A stretch of DNA of 64,000 nucleotides, from contig NC_088314.1 of NCBI RefSeq assembly GCF_910592395.1, positions 12,402,001 to 12,466,000 on the forward strand, given 5' to 3'. The DNA comes from Lineus longissimus. Its lineage: Eukaryota > Nemertea > Pilidiophora > Heteronemertea > Lineidae. Positions 22,456 through 32,278 of this stretch are shown here, piece by piece. The notes beneath the pieces are model-generated. The model searched no databases. It worked only from the letters and a program-made list of their open reading frames with translations, and had not been told where the DNA came from. How positions within the stretch are numbered: the stretch's first letter is position 1; each line of letters starts with the position of its first letter. The translations under genes were made by a program, and so were the position numbers.

Positions 22456-22770
22456 GTAGCAGAGCACGCATAAGCCCTCTGGGCCTGTAGGATAGCTTAT
22501 TAAACAAGACAGTGGTAACACTCAGCCCCAGTGCTGTCCTTACATCTACACATGGTAATACAACCACTGATCTGGATGAAGTGTAATGCAGATTATGCAC
22601 CAGAGATGGGGCTGGGGCCTGATAATCCAAAGACTGGCATCATTGTAAATACAGATTGTTGAGTTTAGTGTGCAAATGCAAGGCGAATTTTTGTTTTACT
22701 ACAAGACTTATATATTATTTTGTCTTTTTGATACAGGCCCTGACAAAACAAGGGTAATACTAGTACTTAC

Positions 22771-22970
22771 TTTGCATTTTCTGCTTTCTTAAAATCATTG
22801 TGTAGACGAGGAGCATAGCATAAGCAGTTCTTGTACTGGTTGTTGTTTACTTGGCATGTTGCTTTGAAGAATTCTTTCTGTTTTGCATTTCTTTTAACTG
22901 GGGAGGTGTTGTGGATGTAGCAGGTGCAGTCTATGCACTCAGAATTGTCGTCTGCTTTGCGCTTAGACAT
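22771..22970 (-). pseudogene. RPA-like gene, first coding exon
   Basis: It starts at an ATG reading MSKRKADDNSECIDCTCYIH. It continues FFKATCQVNNNQYKNCLCY and PRLHNDFKKAENAK, and ends in phase 2 at a perfect GTAAGT donor. The basic, cysteine-rich start and the donor make this a real exon. Its downstream partners on the same strand are 21,465-21,670, 20,810-20,976 and 19,056-19,436. This exon itself is intact; the gene as a whole is damaged by an indel and a LINE. Confidence 0.6.
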
Positions 22971-24479
22971 TTTGTCTGAAATGAGAATAAAGAATGGGTA
23001 CTAACTATAATGTTTATACAGGAGACACCAGACTAAGCCAGAAAATTACATGCAAGGAATCTGTAAATAAAAAGCAAAATAACATGAACCAGAGGTGAAT
23101 GTCATAATGATCAAATATGAGTATGACAATGCATATGCCCTCATGAAAGGGGCTCCTGATAAGGAAATGTAAAGGTTTAAGATTGAAAAGGAATAATTAC
23201 ATATTGATGTAGTGCTTGGTCTGAAGATCAGATTTCGTGCTGTCCATTCACCCAGGATGTGTAGAAAGCTAATGACCAAGGGGAGTATGATTATGAATAT
23301 AGCAGTTCTTGCATTCCAGATATATTGAGTAGATATCCTATCCTCATTGAACAAATTATCCTTCAGAAGTTGAAGTTGTGTGGATGCGTGGTAATGACAT
23401 GATATGCAGGGCAGTTAAAATAAACTAAGTTCTCAATTCCATAATTTGTTATTTCACAGAAAATTTCCATCAAACTTAGATTTATTTTCATTGGTCACTG
23501 ATAGTGATACAACATGAATCTGTTATCATTTTGATAATTCGTTAATGATCCACAGAATATTTCCATTGAACAATCCTTGATCACAGATACATACAATCTC
23601 AAACAATTTGCAGATTGGAGTTCGAGTGTCTATGTTCTTAAATAAGTGTTTTCCAAGAATCACCAAGTACACTTAACAGTGAAGTGGTTACATTAAGGAA
23701 CATTATAATTAATAATACAGAATAGCCACGATTTCTTATATTATACAATAATTAAAATTGAAGAAAAATTCACCCCCCCCCCCGGCAACAAGAGTGCAGC
23801 TCCAGTGTAAGATGTTTTAGCTGCAGGTGGAGACTATAAATATGTCACTGGATCCATCAGTTTGCAAAGGAATTGAGTAAAAATGGCTTGCTGAAGCGAG
23901 CAATACCCCTCAGCCTATGTGAGGTGAATAATGATTTTGGTAAGAGAAGGGAAGTATAGGAGAGCATAGTGTTTTATATTATGGCTGATGTTATTTTGGG
24001 TTGAGTTACGTGGAGTGTCATTATTAGCTTTGCGGGTGTGGGGAAAAAGACAATGGATGGCGATAGTGTCTTGGAAATTTTAACAGATCATGTCAATGCA
24101 GCGAACAATGCATTTATCAATCAAATTTGGCCCCAACATCCAGGCCTTTAAATGTGAACTAAATGGGTGAACATTTATGAAAGAGACACTGAAAGTCGCA
24201 CATCACAAACCCTGTAGATAATGCAGAGTAATAGGCCTACACGAAATAATAACAAATGCTCTAATGCAATTTACTGAGATTGTCCAAAATTACGCAAAAT
24301 TAACGAGTATTCACTATGCGATACTACGAACTGCGATTGTTCAATATAATGCTATGCGAAAGTAAAGACTGTCCTGAAAGGGTGCAAATGCACAATCAAC
24401 TAACCTTTCAACGAAAGTTCAATAAAATGAGTCATTATTTGTTGTAGATGTAGTGGGTAAGTATCCTTTGCACAAAGAT
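22971..24479. other. No gene seen; small repeats
   Basis: The 23,025-23,085 stretch (CAAGGAATCTGTAAATAAAA) is a direct copy of 32,206-32,270. There is a poly-C run at about 23,771. A TACCCCTCAGCCTAT motif near 23,905 also occurs near 39,877 and marks another repeat family end. No coding frame is supported. Confidence 0.4.
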
Positions 24480-25521
24480 ACTGAGAAGCGGACCGATCAA
24501 GGCCAAAGACCGACCGATCAACGCTAAACAGTTGTAGTTGATTAACTATTAGGCAATTGCAAAACAGGTCATTTGTGGGTTTAGAGATTATGATGTGGCA
24601 GGTACTGCGTTCGGCAAGGTGCACTGTCAATCTCTTTGGCTGGAAGATGTTCCGCATGACCTTTGTCCAATAGGTCCTTCACTGCAGTACAGTACTACGA
24701 GTGTAGTTCTTGATCCTTCACTAGGAGATTCCTGAGATTGTTTAATCTCTGCTGTAACATGACGTTGTCATTGGGTAACTGCATCTCACTAGACTTGAAA
24801 GGATAACCTGGTGTTTTTGTCCCAGGAAACCACTATCTTCCAGTCATCTGGTGACCACTGCATTCCATTATTATTGGACAGGATCCCTGTCTCCACATGC
24901 AGAACTTCTCCACTTGCCTTTCGAAGAGGACTTCAGCATCACTGACATAGTTGGAGACTACTTTCGCAGCAGGGCCATCTCCAAGAGAGCCATTGAGTGC
25001 TCACCCTAATGCTGTTCTTGTAGCATATGGCTCTGCATCCTTTCCACATTTCGCTTCAAAGGGAATTAATATTCGTGGTGAATGCTGGGCAATTTACATT
25101 GTAACCTTCAGGTACTGCTAGTGCTCTAAAATGTTCCCATCTTTCAATATCCATTCCTACACACCCATTGAGCTCGGGAAATTTATCCAAAGCGTAGACA
25201 TTTGGCAGACTAATGACCTTACACTATTCCTTCCTTTGATGGGTCCTGAGTACTTGCAGACTAATCTCAGTCGCTTCCATATCCTTTCCCTCATGCAACG
25301 TTTCTAAGGGGAAATGCATTTTCCTTCCAGTCAATCTCAACTGTTCGACCAATGCCTTTGAGCAAAATGAGGTATTGCTTCCAGAGTCCATAAGTGCTAG
25401 AGTCTGGACGAAGCTGTCTTGAACTTTATCCCCGACACTGACTGTAACAATTGGAAGTGCAACTTGTGGGATAATGTGAGCTTTGCAATGTAGTGTGCCA
25501 TTTTAAAAGTTGGTTGACTTA
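24480..25521 (-). pseudogene. BEL/Pao retrotransposon pol relic
   Basis: Minus-strand translation in shifting frames shows the BEL aspartic protease (ALPIVTVSVGDKVQ, LALMDSGSNTSFCS, LETLHEGKD), then LPNVYALDKFPELN. Degraded linker follows, containing VETGILSNNN. The start of the reverse transcriptase reads VKDLLDKGHAEHLPAKEID then RTQYLPHHNL and a stop where RT should continue. This order (A17-type peptidase, linker, RT entry) is diagnostic of BEL/Pao. Multiple stops and shifts make it a relic. Its upstream part is separated from it by the TIR element at 25,522-27,097. Confidence 0.7.
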
Positions 25522-27097
25522 GGCCATTCAACATAAATTACTTGTTTATCATCACCGCCCGCCCCGACATTTAGGTCCCGTGCCGATTATTTTGATATTC
25601 GATATATCAAATATCAAGGTACCGTCCGCTCCAAGTTGTGCCCTCAACTTCCAACTCAGATTAAAACAACCTACCGCCCTAATTTTACCTGACCCGGTGG
25701 CCTGTTGATAATTGATATCCATTTCCCCGTTCTGGCCATCACACATGTGGTATTAGTTACGACTAAACAAATCCAGAGACGCAGCATGCAGCCAGCCGAT
25801 GCTGAAAAAATGTCTCAATACCTCAGTACAGTGACACCAGTCTCGCTCAACGGCAATGAATTATTTTCATTCAAAGTGAATTGTCAGCACACAAAAGAAT
25901 TATTGACTCAGTGAGACTACACTCGGGTAGATTTTGGAACCAATACTTTCTCAACCTCATACCTGCGTGGGCAAATGCGTATAGGCCTACCAGTTATTTT
26001 TATATTGCCGATGAGCCTGGAATCGAGATGAATAGACGCATGTGTTTTTATTTCTTGCTCAACGCATGAATGTTTGACCAAAGCTTACACACTATGTGGT
26101 GTATGAGGAGAATGTTTTCAATGGGCGAGACTTGGGGCCATGCTGCTTGCTGTCACTTTGCATGCTTGTGTCAGATATACATGGATTTGTACGGTACATG
26201 TAAAATGTCAGGGGAATAAATCATCAGCAGATCATGGTGCTCCTCGTGGTAAAAATTTCGTCGGGTGCCAAATGCGTGAAGGACTGGTATGGTGTAGATG
26301 TTATTGAGACTTGGTCTTTATCTGAACTGTACAATGCCTTTGCCAACGGTGAGTTTGACAGTGTGTCAATTGATAGAGAATTCAACACTGCATGTGTTCA
26401 GGCATCAGTTGGCAGTTCTCAACAGTTACTCCACAACCTGTTGATTTATTTTTGATAGCAGGGATGATACTCTGTGCCTAGGTTGGTTGAGTGGATGCAG
26501 CCTGACTGTTACTCCACAAACTGTTGATTTATTTTTGATAGCAGGGATGATACTCTGTGCCTAGGCTGGTTGAGAGGACCTACATAATATACTCAGACTC
26601 TTTTCAATTGATGTTTAATTTTTTAAAGTTCTTTGTGTATTGTTTTCATGTAGTCATGGATACATTTGTAGAAAGATTCAAGTTTGAAGTAGACCAGAAT
26701 ATAAAAAAGAAACAGCTGTTGATGTCCATACAAGTTTTGTAACTAAACTTTAATTTGTATTCTCCTGTCCTTATTTTATCTATCCATTTTGGAATTTGAT
26801 CACTGTATACATTTTTAGGCCTCCCTGACACATCTGTACTGATTATAACTTGACATGGCTTATACATACATTTGTAATATGTCAGTCCAAAAATTATCAA
26901 ATATCGAATATCAAAGCCCCTCCCAATGGAATACATTGCCAAGTTCATGACCGAAAAATATCAAATACCAAATATCAAAGGCCCTCCCCATCAAACATTG
27001 GCGCCAAACAAAATATCAAATATCAATATCAAAGGGCCTCCCCTCCAAATATCGTGAGGTGGAGTGATGATAAACAAGTAATTTATTTTGAATGGCC
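25522..27097. mobile_element. PIF/Harbinger-like TIR element inserted in the BEL relic
   Basis: Both ends begin GGCCATTCAAMATAAATTAC and share 34 bp of terminal inverted repeat with one mismatch. The flanks are TTA at 25,519-25,521 and TTA at 27,098-27,100, a 3-bp target duplication typical of PIF/Harbinger. Subterminal ATATCAAATATCAAAG units followed by GGCCCTCCCC are repeated near the right end, with related units at the left. A 70-bp tandem duplication (CTGTTGATTTATTTTTGATA) lies at about 26,425-26,570. No transposase was recognised, so it is non-autonomous. Only short unassigned frames occur inside. Confidence 0.7.
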
Positions 27098-27330
27098 TTA
27101 AAAGTATCCTCCTTGACTGGATGAATCTGAGGCTGCTTTTGTCCATATTGACCATCAGTTACTGCATATTGTTGCTGTCTCAAGGGTTCATCAGACGTGG
27201 ACTCACATGCAGGCCTATGGTGACTATTGCTGTCATCTGACATCGGTCTGTTTGCAATACACAGTTATCTCCACTGACACTGCACAGCTGCCCACCCTCA
27301 GAGAGACTGAAAGGGGCTTTGAGCATCAAG
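27098..27330 (-). pseudogene. Probable upstream part of the BEL/Pao relic
   Basis: A minus-strand open segment (SNSHHRPACESTSDEPLRQQ, then QPQIHPVKEDTF) runs up to the TTA target site of the inserted element. The protease relic resumes directly on the other side. No diagnostic gag motif was seen, so the link rests on continuity across the insertion. Confidence 0.35.
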
Positions 27331-27359
27331 GCCTCCTTGTATCAATAAGCATATCACCT

Positions 27360-28230
27360 TTAGTCATAGACACGGTTTATCCATATTGCTTTGTGGTAGG
27401 AATAGTAGGTCTCAAATGTGCCTACTTGGATACCGGATGAGGGAATATTTGTGTAGATGTGATCTATTGTAGTTTTTAGGTTTGTTGTTGGTTGTTTAAT
27501 GTACTGTTTGAATCCATATTGGAGCATGAAGTTCAGAAGGTTGTCAATAGTGATGTTGGTATTGAAGTCACCTAAAATAATTGCTGGTTGATGTAAGGTT
27601 ATGGTTGACCACAAGCTGACAGAGGATAGATTTGAGGTTGGATATATTTGGGTTTGGGTGGGAATAAATTCCAAGAACTTTTAGTGAGTTTGGTAGGTGG
27701 GTTAGGGTAATTTCACAGGTGGGAGTGTTGTGAATGGTTGTTGCTGAGGTGACAGTGGGTTTTGTATAAACAGCCATGCCATGGAAAGGTCTTGAGTGAC
27801 GAGTTGATGGAAGTATCTCATCATTTCGAAATGGCGGATTGAATCCTGGTAAGAAGACGTCTTGATCTGGTGGCTGAAATCTTGTTTCAGAACATATCAG
27901 TATATGCGCTTGTTGAAGCCTGTTGTCCGATGCAACATCTTCGAGGTGTTTGTCGGGTGAGGTGACAGTGGGTTTTGTGTTGCTGAGGTGACAGTGGGTT
28001 TTGTATAAACAGCCATGCCATGAAAAGGTCTTGAGTTACTAGTTGATGGAAGTATCTCATCATTTCGAAATGGCGGATTGAATCCTGGTAAGGAGACGTC
28101 TTGATCTGGTGGCTGAAATTTTCTTTCAGAACATATCAGTATATGCGCTTCTTGAAGCCTGTTGTCCGATGCAACATCTTTGAGGTGTTTGTGGGGTGAC
28201 TGTGAATTTATATAGACAACTGTGAGTCCT
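27360..28230 (-). pseudogene. Helentron endonuclease, with internal duplication
   Basis: From 28,230 downward the minus strand reads VASDNRLQEAHILICSE, QPPDQDVSLPGFNPPFRNDE and HGMAVYTKPTVTSAT. Then about 225 bp repeats nearly the same block (28,190-27,975 and 27,960-27,745), and the second copy continues into VLGIYSHPNPN, AIILGDFNTNI, TTIDHIYTN and YYSYHKAIWI. GDFN and DH are the metal-binding motifs of the apurinic-like endonuclease fold. The tandem duplication and frameshifts make it inactive. Fusion behind the helicase (next feature) supports a Helentron rather than a LINE. Confidence 0.65.
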
Positions 28231-28663
28231 ACATCTGGATCTGGAGTTGTGAGTGTTCCAAGTGGGATTGACGAAGTCTTTCCATTTCTTGTTTGACATC
28301 TGGGTTGACTTTGACTTTATCTGGATTGAAGTTTTTCATGTAGAGTCCATCTAAGGTCTTCACTCTGCTGCAGGCAACATAGTGTATGTGTGGTTGAGCT
28401 CGTCCTGTAAAGTCAACCGCCAATGGTTGTATAGTGTCTCCTTGAGACCTGTGGATGGACTTGGCAGAAGCTGGTCGTAGAGGAAACTGTGTTCGTATTA
28501 TTTTGGCTGATTTTCCTATGCTGAGTTGTCTGCTGATTGGTGTGAGTGGAGTCCAGGATGGAGTAATATATCTTTTGTAGAGACGTTTATTTTCTGTACG
28601 TGTTAGGATGAAACCTATCAGGAACTGCAAAATTGTCCTTTTAGATAAAATAAAAAATTTCAT
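28229..28663 (-). pseudogene. Helitron PIF1-like helicase, C-terminal motifs
   Basis: The open segment includes ITPSWTPLTPISRQLSIGKS, then RTQFPLRPASAKSIHRSQGD and HIHYVACSRVKTLDGLYMKN, and ends PDVKQEMERLR. FPLRPA.AKSIH.SQG is helicase motif V and YVA.SRV is motif VI of PIF1/RecD-type superfamily-1 helicases as found in Helitrons. Walker A and B are absent, so at most the last quarter of the helicase remains. The endonuclease relic follows within a few bases, on the same strand. Confidence 0.75.
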
Positions 28664-28889
28664 ATTCTTTCATCACTTCCATCACCTGCTGTTGATCGGG
28701 CGAACAAAACTTGGGATCCTCATATGCATCTATAGACAGACGGATAGGTAACATCATGACATAATACACTGTGCTCTGTAGAGCATGCATATAAAAATTT
28801 CAGCAACGTGTACAGTATCAGATGTAACTACTTAAGCACCATTCACAGTAACAGATTTGTACCTAGCAGGCTAGCTATCATAGTTACCT

Positions 28890-29460
28890 CTGAAATCACC
28901 GGAAGGTGTTTTTACCCATTTTGAATAACGCCACCTGGCAGACATATATGAAGTCGGATTGGACCAAAATTCTGTGTGGACATACAAGATAGCAAGAGAT
29001 ATTATCACACAAAATTAGAACTCTCTAGCTTCAACTGCAATGAAACACGCCTCCATAGGAAAAAAAAAAATCTTTGACCTCTGTCCTCTTGAAAAGTATG
29101 TCAAGGTCAAAACTCATCAAATAAGTAATGCAGACTCATTAGACGTGTCTACAGTAAAAATTAAGCCTTCCTAGCTATCAGGAAATCTATCACTATCAGG
29201 AAACCTATTAAAAATTAAGCCCTCCTAGCTATCACCGTTATTGTCAATATGACCAAAGTCTGTTTAGGCAAGCATCCCCTATCTTGGCCATAAAGGGTTA
29301 GAATTTAAAAAATGAAAAAAACTCTCTGACCTGTTCTGGCCAACGTACATACGCACCTAGTTTGAGACAAATCCATCCAGCCGTTAATGTAAAAATGCCC
29401 AAAATCTGAAAATCACCTGCCACGCCCACTTTTAAGAGCGCTTCAGCTTGGATGTTCACC
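28890..29460 (-). repeat. Tandem-core repeat copy replacing the Rep region
   Basis: It contains CGCCACCTGGCAGAC, GACCTCTGTCCTCTTGAAAA and AAACCTATTAAAAATTAAGC units like those of the 1-2 kb and 32-37 kb elements. It lies exactly where the Rep and N-terminal helicase would be expected. Orientation is not certain. Confidence 0.5.
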
Positions 29461-29739
29461 AGACTTGAGTGTAGACATGCATGTTGTACAGAGCCATTGT
29501 TTGCCATTAACAGAAGATTTTCCAGTCAATGTACTTTGAACAAAATCAGACTTGAAATTATTTGGCCATGATTCTGAAGATCTCACTGAATGCTTAAACC
29601 ATGTCTGGTGGCAGCAAGTACAAACGTAGATAGGACCTTGGCAAGTTAATTTAATGAATATGTCTGGCATCCAAAGTAGAGCCGTATTTTCTTTTTCTAT
29701 ATGAAGACATCTTCGTGACATTGGCATTATCATGACCAT
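29443..29739 (-). pseudogene. Helentron zinc-finger segment
   Basis: The segment reads PDIFIKLTCQGPIYVCTCCH, QTWFKHSV and later QWLCTTCMSTLKSGEHP. CTCC...CTTC with GP(I/V)YVCTCC is the conserved cysteine finger that precedes the Helitron-like N domain in animal Helentrons. The next conserved block (Rep) is not found downstream. Confidence 0.65.
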
Positions 29740-30230
29740 TATTTGATCTTAGCACGGAGTCAAGCCTTCTTTTTCGCCGAGCAAGTTTGTTCCACTCTTT
29801 TTCTTTGTTATAATACAAGTCATCTGGTCTGATTTTCTGCATAGATATTTTGGCAATCTGTTGAATTTTATCTTTTTTATTCTTATCTTGCCTGGCTTTC
29901 TGCATAGATTGTTTAGTAACCTGTTGAATTTTATCACGTTTATTGTCATCTTGCCTGGCTTTCTGCATAGATTGTTTGGTAACCTGTTGAATTTTATCAC
30001 GTCTACTGTCATCGTGTCTAGCTTTTCGCATTGATAATTTGGTAACCTGTTGAATTTTATCACGTTTACTGTCATCGTGTCTAGCTTTTCGCATTGTTTA
30101 TTTTGTAACCTCTTGGATTTTATATCGTTTATTGTCATCTTGCCTGACTCTTTGTTTAGAGAGTTTTTCAATTTTTCGGATTTGGCTGCGTTTACATGGA
30201 TCTTCCCTAGCTTTCTTTTTAGCATTCTGT
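29651..30230 (-). pseudogene. 21-residue basic repeats (63-bp tandem units)
   Basis: At least four units of SMRKARHDDSRRDKIQQVTK, plus one more residue, follow each other at 63-bp spacing, and degenerate units continue to about 30,230. They are highly charged, likely helical, and Lys/Arg-rich. They link the peptidase to the zinc finger in this element. Their frame differs from the peptidase frame. In other frames the same DNA reads as unrelated repeats, which I disregard. Confidence 0.6.
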
Positions 30231-30329
30231 TGTCGTTTTTGTTCTTTTTTGCGGAAATATTCCATTTCTCTTTTTGACTGCCTATAAAGTTTATAATATT
30301 GAGCCTTTTTCGTTTTTTAGATTGATCAT

Positions 30330-31102
30330 CAAGATATTTGCTAATTAATTCATTTGATTGATTTTTAGTTGAAGTTTTTTCTACATGTTTGTGTTTGTCA
30401 ATGGTCTTACATAATTTAGATGGAGCCACCTTGGCATGTGAATCGTCTGTGCAAGCACCACATATCAGTACATTAGATGGATCTAGCCTTCTAAGACCAA
30501 GTCGTAAAACATCAGTTGTCACAAGCTGCACTTTGTAAAATGTTGCCTCAAAAATGTTCTTTCTATGATTTGCAGCATGTTTCCTTATATATTGATCTAA
30601 CTGGGAAGCATTTAAGAATGTAATTAAAATGGAAAACCCATCTGACACAGGGCCACCAAACCTGTCTCTACTATGAGAATCAAATACATAATACCTCTCA
30701 TTAACATGCATAACAGTAAAAGCCTGCGACCCAATTATAAGAATAACTCCATATTGTGATGACAATTTATGCATAAACTGTTCCATTGATAAAGCAGGCG
30801 AATTTTCCAAGTGGTGAAAACAGACATTATGCGAAGGACCGACACATTTCAGCTTAAAATTTTCATTCAAACATGAGTGGTAAGGTGGTAGCTGATCAAC
30901 TGCTAGATAGCTTAGTGTGGGTAATTTTGATTGCAGCAACTGCAGCATTTGCCACACATTGTTTCCCAATAGAAGCTTCCGAATATTTTTCATTGCCTTG
31001 GTGAAATGAACCTTGGATGACTTTTTGCACTAGAACATCATTGAATTGATCAAGGGGGCCAGGATTGGACTCAACATCATTGCACTGTTTGAGAATATTC
31101 AT
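30330..31102 (-). pseudogene. Helentron-associated cysteine peptidase with 2A-like peptide
   Basis: The minus-strand ATG at 31,102 opens MNILKQCNDVESNPGP, a complete 2A-like ribosome-skipping motif (DVExNPGP). After GSFHQGN comes SIGKQCVANAAVAA, placing a candidate catalytic Cys. A one-base shift near 30,950 moves the frame to YLAVDQLPPYHS, HLENSPALSMEQFM, AFTVMHVNERYYVFDSHSRD (His plus the DSH block) and GGPVSDGFSILITF. This is the pattern of OTU-like or UL36/C76-like deubiquitinase domains found in Helentrons and related transposons. The 2A would release the peptidase from an upstream peptide. The frameshift and repeats downstream suggest decay. Confidence 0.65.
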
Positions 31103-31449
31103 TTGTACAGCAGATAGTACATAGCATGAAGAAATATAGACAATAAGAATGATTCGATACTTGAAAATGAATAATGACTTTCTTTGCTTACACTGTCTTG
31201 TTTGGAGTCGTATTGAACAAGCGATGCATCATCATGTGACTTTGTGTTTTGGAGTTTGATTTTGTTTCTATAATTAGCCATTATTCTAGAAAACCATTTT
31301 CCGAATTCATTCTTTCTTGCAATTCCTGTTGTTTCATCTTATCATTCGTTAACTGCTGATAATTTTTGCACCAATTCTTAGTTTTACAAAGGAATGCCAG
31401 CAAAAACCATATGGATGCATAATACCACGTAGACTTGTCATTAATTCTG

Positions 31450-31668
31450 TCAGTTTTTTTGATTTAACAAATTAATCATGCGATCAATTCCTTTGTAACC
31501 TATGTCTTCATTTGCCTGAAATATGAGCAATGAATCATTATTAGCATAATTGTAATTGCGACATCCACATTCAGCATGTGCAGTCAATAGAGTTGGCTGA
31601 CTCTTTCTTTGTGCATTGGATACATAACAGCCAATTGCAGACCGATACTGAAAAAGATCATTATCCAT
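31450..31668 (-). other. Unassigned 72-codon ORF upstream of the peptidase
   Basis: The minus-strand frame MDNDLFQYRSAIGCYVSNAQ, later AECGCRNYNYANND and DIGYKGIDRMINLLN, lies between the 77-bp array and the 2A peptide. It looks coding in composition and has the position expected for a small first ORF of the Helentron, but I recognise no family. A second short frame (31,099-31,281) overlaps the 2A leader and is doubtful. Confidence 0.35.
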
Positions 31669-31734
31669 AATTAGAATGATTTATCAAGTATATTGATTCA
31701 ATGATTGAGCAATTAGATTCCAAGTCCAATAAAA

Positions 31735-31860
31735 AATTCTTTCAATAATGATTTCAGTTTGTGATTTTCAATTTGTAATCTTCAATTTGTGATTTTCAAC
31801 TTGCGGTTTTCAATTTGTGATTTTCAATTTGTGATTTTCAATTGGTATTTTTATTTGTAA
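31735..31860. repeat. 14-bp minisatellite GATTTTCAATTTGT
   Basis: About eight degenerate tandem copies lie immediately left of the 77-bp array. Confidence 0.75.
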
Positions 31861-31864
31861 TTTT

Positions 31865-32160
31865 GGTAACAGTGGGTGCTTTACGCTTCTCTCACAGTTA
31901 GTGTTATTTGCGAGTGCTAACGCTTATCTCACAAATAAGTTGGTAACAGTGAGTGCTTTACGCTTCTCTCACAGTTAGTGGTATTTGCGAGTACTAACGC
32001 TTATCTCACAAATAAGTTGGTAACAGTGAGTGCTTTACCATTCTCTCACAGTTAGTAATATTTGTGAGTGCTAACGCTTATCTCACAAATAAGTTGGCGA
32101 GTGCTAACGCTTATCTCACAAATAAGTTGGCAAGTGTGGGTGTGAAACACGGCACAGTTA
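31865..32160. repeat. 77-bp tandem repeat, three units plus partials
   Basis: Units start at 31,865, 31,942 and 32,019, each beginning GGTAACAGTG and containing CTCTCACAGTTAGT and GCTAACGCTTATCTCACAAA. Two shorter pieces follow from 32,096. The array lies upstream of the peptidase ORFs and may be the subterminal region of the Helentron. Confidence 0.8.
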
Positions 32161-32278
32161 GCAGCGACTGCTTCTCGTGATTGGACTTGGAATCTAAATC
32201 TCAGTCAGTGGACACCTGACTACAGCCAGAAAATAACATGCAGGGAATCTGTAAATAAAAAGCTAAGTAACATGAAAC

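Larger units (their letters stand above)
27360..32160 (-). mobile_element. Decayed autonomous Helentron (Helitron-2 type)
   Basis: On one strand, in order, are: a 77-bp tandem array, a 2A-like peptide, a cysteine peptidase, lysine-rich repeats, a C2-C2 zinc finger, a PIF1-type helicase C-terminus and an apurinic-like endonuclease. That is the layout expected of a Helentron with an accessory peptidase. The Rep (HUH) domain and most of the helicase are missing; a copy of a tandem-core Helentron-like repeat (28,890-29,460) sits there instead. The parts are described separately. No intact terminus was proved. Confidence 0.65.

Noticed and set aside
30050-30277. 75-codon plus-strand frame rich in Phe
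   Set aside because: Antisense shadow of the lysine-rich repeats and peptidase linker on the minus strand.
31865-32160. CRISPR-like array
   Set aside because: Units are contiguous 77-bp tandem repeats with no unique spacers, in animal DNA.
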